Shown here in pieces: positions 14,301 to 25,296 of a stretch of 64,000 bases of DNA. Positions within the stretch are counted from its first letter, which is position 1. Each line of letters opens with the position of its first letter. The stretch is from Nilaparvata lugens (taxonomy: Eukaryota > Arthropoda > Insecta > Hemiptera > Delphacidae), in assembly GCF_014356525.2 (NCBI RefSeq), contig NC_052505.1:13681098-13745097 (forward strand), written 5' to 3'. Under the pieces are notes generated by a model. The model was not told where the DNA came from. It worked only from the letters and a program-made list of their open reading frames with translations, and did no database searches. The translations under genes and the position numbers were made by a program.

Positions 14301-17300
14301 GAAATCAGCTGGATGGCCATATGGAGCCATACCGAGTTTCAAAGCTTCATCTTAAATACTAGTAGTTCTGTGAACAGTGGACTTCACGCAGTATTCTTAT
14401 CCATAAGTACCTGATTGAAACTATAGATCTTATGGAAATACAGCAATAGACTGGCTTCTCCACACATCTGTTTAATCACTTGTCAGCTGATTTGTGATTA
14501 ATAATATTTAATAGTATGATTTTCACTCTAATATTGGCTCCTTTTTCCTTTTATATTATCCTTGAAATGCAAAATTTCCAAAAACCTTGTATATACGTCG
14601 ACGCACAATTAAAAAAGGAACATACCTGTCAAATTTAATGAAAATCTATTACCGCGTTTTGCCGTAAATGCGCAACATATAAACATTTAAACATTAAGAG
14701 AAATGCCAAACTATCGACATGAATCTGAGACCTTACTTCGCTCGGTCAACAATTGGAATTAAAAATGTAATATTGATGTTTGAAATTGTGAAAAGTGGTC
14801 ATGCATGCAATACGAAAATAATTTACTTCTCTGTTATTCTTCGACCAATCCTTATTCAATCTTTATAAATAAGGATTCCTTGAAATCTTGATAAAATTTG
14901 CTAAATTTTCTGTCTCTTGTAATTTTTTTGTAAAGTGAGCGGTTTTCGTGAAATTTGCAATCAAAAATTTAGATTGGTCGCCATTTTGAAAATTTACACC
15001 GAACATTTTTTAATTTATTTTTAAACGTGGAGTCTTCATAGCATATAATAATCATGTCAAATTTCAGATCAATACAAATTTTGTTCTTGAAATAAAAATT
15101 CCTAAGTGAAAAAACAAAATTACGGCTATAAGGATAACCGCTAAGTTTTGGACATTTCGAATACGACATTTGTAGTCTCCTATCATCCAGGACCAATATC
15201 CTAGAATGTTCGACACTACTTCTGAAGCATCCTGTATGAGGAGCAACAGTACTTCTGTCCCTTCATCATTCTGTGCTTAAAACAGAGCCAGATATCCTAT
15301 AGTGAGGTCCACGTGATAAAGACAGTATTTGATTAGCGTTGATGTGCTATCATTCGACAGATAGCTGGCCTATCCTGATAGCCTGATGCTTCTTCAAACA
15401 AAAACAGCATACAGATCAATGTTTCATTTTTTCAAACTAGATTCTTATATTATCTGTGGATCTGTCCTACCTTGTCATTCGACATTCTAGACAGTCATCT
15501 TCACATCTATTTCTTGAAAGATTGCAACACTGTACGTACTGACTTAGATGTGAATTATTTTAGTTATGATCTGTTTCATAAAAAATTCATATTTTACTGC
15601 TTGTTTTTTTCAATAACATAAGATATATTATATAATGTTATTTTCCTCCATCTACTGTCTAAAGTACCTACTTTACTCCCTGAAACCTAATACTAGGTAG
15701 TAAAAAACTGAAAAACTCCCTAGGGAGGAAAAGTGACTCCATTTAAATAACATGGGGAGCATCTCTATTTTGAAACTTACATTGTAATAGGTTAGAAGGT
15801 CTAAGCTCAGATGAGAAAGCATAATAGAGGTGTCTGTCATTGAGTCAACTGAATTCAATACCACAACCAGAAATTTGATCAACTCATGAAATATATGTTT
15901 GTATGATAATTATTATATTCTTAATATTAGTAGACAATAAAAATTTAAACAATTTTTAAAATATTTTATTCTATTCAAAATACCAGCCAACAAATATTTT
16001 TGATCTGCAATTCAAATCTGAACCGCGTAATCTGGAGTCAGCCATTTTTGGTAGCTGCCCAGCTGATATAATTGTTACAACTTTTGCCGATAGATAGCGC
16101 AATCGGTAGTGCCAATCAGACGACCGGTTTTTAGGTTTTAGATTTAGGTTATGTTGTTAGGAATCATTGTCATCAATACTCAAGTTATTAGAATGATTTT
16201 ATTTGCAGTTTCTATAAAAAAAATGTAGATGGAGGAAAAAAGTTGTGTACATCATGAGCGAAAAATACTTTTTCTCCCTCAGGAAAATTGCTGCCCTCGG
16301 CTTCGCCTCGGGCTTCAAACTTTTCCCACAGGGAGAAAAAGTCGTACTTTTCACTCTAGATATACAAATAACTATTATTATGTAGGCCTATTCATTTTAG
16401 GAAGCAACTAATTTTTTTCACAATTTGATCAGTTATGTATATTTTTATTTTGAAACAACTCAATACTTGTATTAGTACTTTTATTAATTATACTTGATTA
16501 ATTACATATTTGAATTTAAAAGCGAATGATCAAGTTATTATTTTTGTTTTTGTTCATAGCTTATCCAACTTATACTGAATAGCATTTCATTGATGAAAGA
16601 TTTGTATATATCGAAATAAGACAAACCATTCCTCAACGCAGGCCTAGCCTAATAAGGAGTGCATTCAACTATTTTCATTTTGCTATTTTTGTAAGATTTT
16701 ACAATGTAGAATGAAGTGAATAAAGTGATTTGATTTGAAATACGGTGTAGTCACTTGGATAACTCACTATCTCCGTAAACAGAGCCGTAGTGCATTCGTG
16801 TGACGTAAGCACAGGTAGGGCTCCTACACCAATAAAGATTCGTTGATTTCAGCTGATCTATATCAGCTAGTATTTTTATTGGTGTAGACGACCTACCTGT
16901 GCTGACGCCACACGAATTCACTACGGCTTTGTTTACGGAGGTAGTGGATAACTTCTATAGGAGCAAAAATGAGTACTTGAATATTCTGCTCCATAGAATG
17001 AAATGCGACTTTTATTGATTAATTTACTGAGTAGAAACATTCAAATTCTCACCTTAAAACACAATAAAAATTATCAAGTATTTTTATTTTATTTATCTAT
17101 TGCAACACATCAGTATATTAAGGCTGTGCAAAGGCTAAAAATAAACTTTCTACTTGTGATATTTTTTAAAGTTTTTCGATTGGTATATCATCAAGCTATA
17201 AAAATGGAAAAGTTTTCACAGGAAAAACATTTTTTTCGATCATTACTTTTTGAGATATGAGCGCCTAAAGTTTAAATTTTTGGGACAATATAATTATTTC

Positions 17301-20300
17301 AATTTTGGTAAGAGATAAATCCATGAGATTTGGAGGTAGATTCTTCTAGATTTGGAGGTATTGTTGATCTAGTAAAACAAAAATTTCCTGAAAATATCAA
17401 TTTTTGATAAAGTTATTCAATTTACTAAAAATGACCAAAAATAGCTTTTAGTTGAGTTATTTTTGGTGAATTGCATATCTTTCTCAAAAATCTATATTTT
17501 CAGAAAATTCCTGTTTTACTAGATCAACAATAACATGAAGAATCTACCTCAAAATCTCATGGATTTATCTCTTACCAAAATTGAAATGTTCTGTCCCAAA
17601 AATTATAACTTTGAGCGCTCATATCTCAAAAAGTAATGATCGGAAAAAAATGTTTTCCTGAGAAAACTTTTTCATTTTGTTAGCTTGATGATATACAAAT
17701 AGAGAAACTTTGAAAAACATCACCAGTAGAATGTTTGTTCATAGCCTTTGCACAGCCTTAATTTACTGAGTAGAAACATTCAAAATTTTCACATTAAAAC
17801 AAAATAAAAATTATCAAGTATTTTTATTTTATTTATCTATTGTATATCATCAGTATATTAATAAGCACCTTTTATTCGAGGGCAACACAATAGTGTGAGT
17901 TGTGTTGCAATAAAATTAAGGATCCTTATATTTTTTATTGTTTGAATACTCAGTGGCCTTACAGACAAGAGTGAATACTCACCCTAAGTTTACGTAGAAG
18001 TCGATTCTGTTGGCGCTTCCTGATCGAGGGATTTGTCTCGAACGAGTGCGGTCGTTTGCGTTTTTTCGCCGAAACAATGGCGGCAGCCGCTGCCATTCCA
18101 ACCGGTCCTAAACGACGGGAAAAACGAAAATTCGAAAAATATTAGTTTGTGAACAAAACTACCAAACTACCAAACCATGCACTAGAAGCAAAACTCAATA
18201 ATACAGCAGCACATTTAAACAACGCACATCTAGGAGTGGGTGCAACAATTATTGTTCAATAAATGCTTTCAACAAGCAAAATCAAAAAACGGTTACAGAA
18301 AAATAACAGAGGCACAAAATACGAACATTAAAAAAAAGGTGCAAGTATTATGCATAGAACTGGGTTACATTACAATCGAAAGGGTTATAATAAACAATAG
18401 GGACAAACAATTGAAAGACTAGGTGCATGTACTATGCACTGAATAATAAAATAAAAAAACGACTTTAGCTGGACACTTGGCATTTATCAATTCCCTTATG
18501 AGCTGGGTTCAAGAGATAGAATAAGATAGAATAATATCTATAATATCTATGAACTAGTATAATATGATTATAATCTAGAATCCACTCCAGATTAATAAAT
18601 TTATCATTGTAATAAAGACACAATCTTTATAAACAAACATTGGAGTTTCAATTAGAGTCAACAAGAGACCAATTAGGGAGGGTTATTAGAGCCGAATATT
18701 ATATAAATCAAAAGCAATACGATACAAGCTACCATAAAATCAAGGTGGAATATTGCATTTGAAGTAAAACATACTGTAGTGCTAAAAATATTGCCAAACT
18801 ATTAATATCACAATATTATTATAATGTCAAAAGCAAACGTCAAAAGCTATAAACATTGTTATCAGAGTAAATAAAGCAACAGTGCTCAATACAATTGACA
18901 ATACATGAGCATGCTCAGCATATGAAGCAATCCAGATACAATTTTGACAAGTCTATTTAATTGAGATTCCTGTGTGAGTTTCAGATGTTTGGATTGGAAT
19001 GAATGTACGTGACAAATAAGTTTTTCAGCTCGGCATAAGTAGGTCTATTTGAATATCAGATCTGAATGAGAATATAACGCAGCTGAAAGGTAAAATATTT
19101 CTTGATTTAAAAAGTATATACCAGTAATATTCTGTAAACGGTGCCACCAATATTATGAAACCGATGGTTTGTTTTCTTATTCACCTCTGCTTCCACAGGG
19201 GATTGTCGACAATCAGTGAAAGTCAAGATTTGTTTTCCCTTATTCCGCCCCTTGACTGGTTTTAGTAATTAATAATCTCTCTTTTAAATAACTGGTGAAA
19301 TTATTGATGAATAAGAAATCACCGGTTACAAATATTGGAGGCAGTGTTTACGGTACAGAATATAAGTACTTGTATTACAGTAATACAATTTTATTTGTAT
19401 GTTAGTGATACAGTATTACTTGTAAAACAACTGTATTTATTTTTTTAATCAAGAAATATTTCCCAATTTCTAAGCTTTTTTTTAGTACGCACCGGTTACA
19501 AGTCCACTTATAATGTTTGTATAATAATAATGTTCTAATAATAATAATATAATGTAATTATAAATAATATTAAATAATTTGAGTTCTAACAATAATGATC
19601 TATCTAATAATAATGATTGAATGGGGTTCTAAATAAAGTACTAAATAGGTTCCAGTTTTATGGTCTGAAAACTAAAAAACAAGGTTGAGTAAACAGGCAA
19701 TTGCTTGAATTTTTGACATTCCTAAATTTATTTATTTATATGGATTTTATCGGCAGAGAGATCCTTTTGGATGTTCTGCCTAGCCGTATTACCCCAATGT
19801 CATTTCCTATTAACTCTCAAATTTATAGGTTATATTATTGGGTTCTTCATGTTTTCTCACTAAACATTTGCACTTTCACTTCCTGAGTTTCTATTTTATA
19901 AAGTTTAAAATTAAGAAAATTTATTTCTAGACATTCTTGGATAAAGTATACCTAGTCCATTCTACAATTTAAAAACATCTTACATGTTTGGATATGATTA
20001 TTTTATTGAGCATATTATTAAAAAAAGTAATGAAATTAATATTATGAATAAGATTTGAATTGAAGTCAAAAATAGGGTTTCAAGTTAGAGTAAGGTAATC
20101 AATCTCTAACATACAATCAAGAATAGAACACTAGTGTACGTTCAATATTCAAAAGATAAATTATGTTTATCAAAGTTAAAATCTTGTACAGTTCAAAAAT
20201 TTTTTTAGAAGGTTGGATGGTTTTCACAAGCAAACTAAACGTTTCATTAGTAGCACTTATTCTAATTAGAGAGAGTCATTTAAATAGAAGTTGGGTAGAT

Positions 20301-23300
20301 GCCTTCATTTTACGCTTTTTCCATTACAAGCATTGTGGCTAAGATGAGGCAATAAGACCACTTAACTCACAAGAGAGACACATAAGTAGATTTTATATAG
20401 GCCTACTTAGCACTTCTACAAAACAACAAACATTTACATCTAAGCAATCAAAATTATTCATGACAACAACTTTCAAATTCTAATTAAATGAAACTCACAC
20501 AAGTCACTCATGTTAATTAATTCTACCAACGAAAATCACAACAACACAAAACCTAATTTCGGGAAGGAATTGGTATAAAAAAATACTCTCAACCAAAGTA
20601 AGTAGAGATTGAAAACAAAAACATAATGTGCCCGTTTAACGTTGTTTGAGGATAAACATAAAAAATAAATATAAAGGTTGCTTTCACATACTGTTACAAT
20701 ATCATAGCATGTGACAATGACACAGCGCATTAGGATGAAATAATAGCGGATCGGTGAAGATAGCTTCATGAATGAGTGTTGAGAATGATGCATGTATTTA
20801 AATGGAAAGAACACCGTTTCACTATGTGCGCCACCATTTGAAAACATACATTACATTAAGCACTCTCGAGCTTCAATCTACCTTCGCCGCTCCACTATGT
20901 TTTCAACCTTACACGTGTTTTTTCAAGTTAAGGCTAGGTTTCTAGGACTTTTATCAAACTTAATGAACTTTTAAGCCTAAAGATTTAATGATCTATTAGA
21001 TTTGATAAGTGTCCTGGAAATCGGGCCTTAGAGATGAACTGCATAATGTTATTATATGGTGACAGAATGTGAGTGTTGTAGGCTGGATTTTAAGGTGGAT
21101 GAGGGCCCTGGTAGCTCAGTAACATCATGAATTGTAAGTGTGATAATGAACGTTTTCACACATACCGATTGTCGGTCACATTTTTCGTCACGACACTCAG
21201 AATTTCCTCCGATTGACTAAAAATCAGCTGTTGATGAGAATTAGCCAATCAGAGGACAATTATGATTGTCGACCGATAAATGTCGACAACCGGTAAGTGT
21301 GAAAACGGCCGTTCGTTTGGTGTGAGCTGTTCCCTTTGACACCATGTATTTCACCCCACAGCATCGGAAGGAAATATATTTGGTGAGTGTGATAATGACC
21401 TATTGTTTGCGACTAAAAAATATCTATTTCTTATATAGCGATCAAGATATAGAAACCGCGATTCAAGCTCGCACGTGTTGAAGCTAGATTCCCACATACA
21501 GAGTGGGTGAAAAGTCCGAGAACGGCTTAATATCTCATACACAAAGGTAATTTGATAGTGGGTGTGATTGGGCATCCTACTCGAATTGAAAATACTCCTG
21601 TACTATGACTTCAAAAATCTGGTCCGCCATCTTAGTTCCACCATATTGAATGCAACTTTATTTTTTTAAATGGTAAGGTTGTCATGCGATACATGATTTC
21701 GATACGAAATTTCAAGAAAAAAAGAATGGCGATAACCACACATCGATATCTAAAACCGTTCAGAAGATATTCACATTATTAATCAACACCACTTATGTAT
21801 TTAATTTCTGATATGCATGATATTAAAAATGTGAATTTCTTCTGAAAGGTTTGAGATATCGATATGCGGTTTTCGCCATTCATTTTTTCTTGAAATTTCG
21901 TATAGAAATCATGTATCACATGACCACCTTCCTATTTAAAAAAAAAAATGTATTCAATATGGCGGACCAGATTTTTGAAGTCATAGTAAAGTAGTATTTT
22001 CAATTTGAATAGGATCCCCAATCATACCCACCGTCAAATAACCTTTGTGTATGAAATATTAAGCCGTTCTCGGACTTTTCACCCACCCTGTATTATCAAC
22101 AAATGTAAATAAGTATCAGTTTAATTAAATTTATGACGCGTAGGTACAGTGTAGATATTATACCTATGGGTTCCAATGGGACTATTCCCACTCGAGCAAG
22201 TATGAACAGTTCCATTGAAAACCATGAGAATAATATTCTCACTGTACCAGACACGTTCACATATACTGATAAGTGGGAATCGACCTTAAAGCCTTAGGGT
22301 ATGATCACATTGCATGCGTGTATGTGAGAGTGCATGAGTGGTCTTGCATAACCAAGCGCGCAGATGAGAAACAAAATCCGGGAAGAGAAATAGGAACACT
22401 CACACTGAACGCGTGCACTTGCTGGTTGCTTTCAGTGTGAGCAGCTACAGACAAGTCACAACCTGTTTCAATGGCTCTCTCCAGATTTTGTTTTTCGCCT
22501 CATGCATGATCTGACGAGCACTTGCACATACACGCATCCAATGTGATCATCCCTAAGGCTTTAAGATCGATTCCTAATTATCAGTATATGTAAACGTGTT
22601 TGATAGAGTGGGAATACTAGTAGTTCTGTGAACAGTAGACCTCGCGCTCAGTAAGTTACATTGATCTGTTATATTTTCTCAAAAATTAATAAATAATTTA
22701 TCAATTTAAAATGTCTAGAAAAAATCCTAAATAAACATAAAGCTTTCTCTCCTATCGTACCGTTACGTGTCGTCCCGGAATGTGAGTGTGAGCGTTGTTA
22801 TCAGGTCTGGCTGCAACTGTCTACAACGTTGATGGAAAGATACATTTTCAAGATGTTCGTTGTTTTTGAACGGGTAGTATTATAGTTTACTAGACAACTG
22901 ATTTATGATGAATAATTCTATAGTCTGATTTTTAATCTAATATTGGCGTATGGAGGAGGCTTCTTTTTCCTTTTATATTATCCTTGAAATGCAAAATTTC
23001 CAAAAAACCTTGTATATACGTCGACGTGCAATTTAAAAAGGAATATACTTGTCAAATTTCATGAAAATCTATTACCGCGTTTCGCCGTAAATGCTCAACA
23101 TATAAACATCAAGAGAAATGCCGAACCGTCGACTTGAATCTTAGACCTCACTTCGCTCGGTCAATTAATCTTATAATCAAAATATTCAAACTAGCTTTTC
23201 GTACCCTTACATGGTCTACGGAAAGGTATTTCCCATGTCTTGTTACATTTCTAACTTTCTCGCCGTATCCCATGCCTAGTCTCGGTGTCAAAATTACAAA

Positions 23301-25263
23301 TGGTGGAAGGCTGATCCACCAAGTCAAAATCGTGTGTGAAACTAAATCACGCTGGGACAACAGTAGCTTCCACTAGATATTGCGGGAACACGGAATTGGA
23401 AATGTCCGGAACTCAAATGTACATAACATTTCCAATTCCGTGTTCCCGAGGCAGCTAGTGGAAGCTACAGCGGGAACGCGGATTTGGAAATGTCTGCAAC
23501 TCAAATGTACATGACATTCTCAATTCTGTGTTCCCGTGGCAGCAACTATAGTCACTGTGTGTCCAGACCTAAAACAGCCCTCATCCAGCCAAAATCCCAG
23601 TCACCACCAAATCAAAGGTAACCGCATATTGAGGAAGGAGGTAGAGATAGAGTTAGAGTTGGAGGGAGAGGTCTAGACAGAGGCACCTCAATGCAGCACA
23701 AATACATGTTGTGTAATCGACACCCTCATGGTGAGGAGGTCAAGGTAGCAGCTTACATCGACCTCCTTACCGGTCAAGGTAGCAGCTTACATAGACCTCC
23801 TTACCCATATCACGAAATATAGTTGTGTAACATTGAGGTGCATCTATCTCGACCTCAGCCTCCAGCTCTACCTCCTCGCTATGCGAGTACCCCAAGGCTG
23901 ACCACTAACGTAACGTTTCACATGTCCGATAAGTCTGTACAGTCAAAAACCTGAACAATGTTTTTGTGGCTTCGACTCAAGTCTGCAACTACAGGTGAAC
24001 AGAGAAGAGTTGAAATCATTTTTTTTGCCTACGAGATTGGCGTAGTTTGAGGTTAGAGGTTTGTGTGTAAGACTCTTCGTTCTTCATTACAAATTACGAG
24101 CCACCTGCTCTAGAACATGGGTTTCCCATAGTTGAGTAGGTTAATTTCCGAAAAAATGTAATTTATTTATAATTGTAGTAAATTTCATATATTGTATTTT
24201 TGAATATTATGTAAATTTTATTGATTAGATTGCTTATTTGTATATTAATGGAAATAAAATTTACTAATAGTTCTGCGAACAGTAGACCTCGCTCATGAAT
24301 ACAACTTTCAATCTAATGAGAAGGGCCAGTACAGTAAGTACAGTATATTGTGAAGATTTAGCAATGTCATCTATTATTTTCTCCATTGAAAGTAGGAACA
24401 TGAATTGCTGTATCTTCAAAGATACGAAAAAGTAGCTTTTGAGGTTAGTTTACGGTTTTTTAAATATTACAAAAAAAATGGAGATCTTGCCAAAAATCGT
24501 TACACATACGTTTCTACGCCTTGTTTCAAAGAACTTGCATACCAAATTTCATCCAAATCGGACAATAACTGGGACTGTAACTGCGGTACAAACAAACAAA
24601 AGCCGATCGAGTCGAAACTAAGACCTCAGCTTCGCTTCGATCAATTATTATTATTACACCGGTGCTCTACTTGAGGGTAACTCCATTTTGTAAAATTTGT
24701 AATGTTCCAGTGGCTTGGTTGCTGTTAGTGTTGGTTTAATTTTCTGTTTGTAAGCTGTTCAAGTCATTTCAACATTGTAGCGTTTGTGTGCTCTCTCAGG
24801 TCGAGTGTGCTCCAAGACTGTCCGTCTGGCAGCCATATAACCTGACCTGAAATATCAGACAAACAGTACAATGTCGAAACGACTTGAACTTGGGTGCTCT
24901 TTCAGGTCAAATGTACTCGACTACATTCCGTCCAACAGTCATATCACCTGATCTAAAAAAGCACAAAAGCGGTACAATGTCCAAACGACTTGAACAGTTT
25001 ACAAACAGAAAACAAAACTACCACTTACGACAACTGAATCACTGGGGAATAATTACAAAGGATACAAAATAAGGTGACCTTGAATAAAGCAGCGGGGGGA
25101 TAAACAACGAACAATCGCAAACACAAAAACCTAACCTCAAATGCCAATTTCGTGGGCGCAGGTGGAAAAGAAAATTGATTGCTGTCTCTTCTCCATCTTC
25201 ATCTCTTTTTGTTCATCATTATCATCATCATCTTCATCTTCTTCTTCTTCTGCATCTTCTTCC

Positions 25264-25296
<33 letters not shown>

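Noticed and set aside
20536..20847. 103-codon minus-strand frame
   Set aside because: Hydrophobic and AT-biased with no homology, no splice support, inside an NRF1 intron.
24405..24674. 89-codon plus-strand frame
   Set aside because: It falls in a dispersed repeat whose end resembles family A (CTTCGCTTCGATC); no protein feature.
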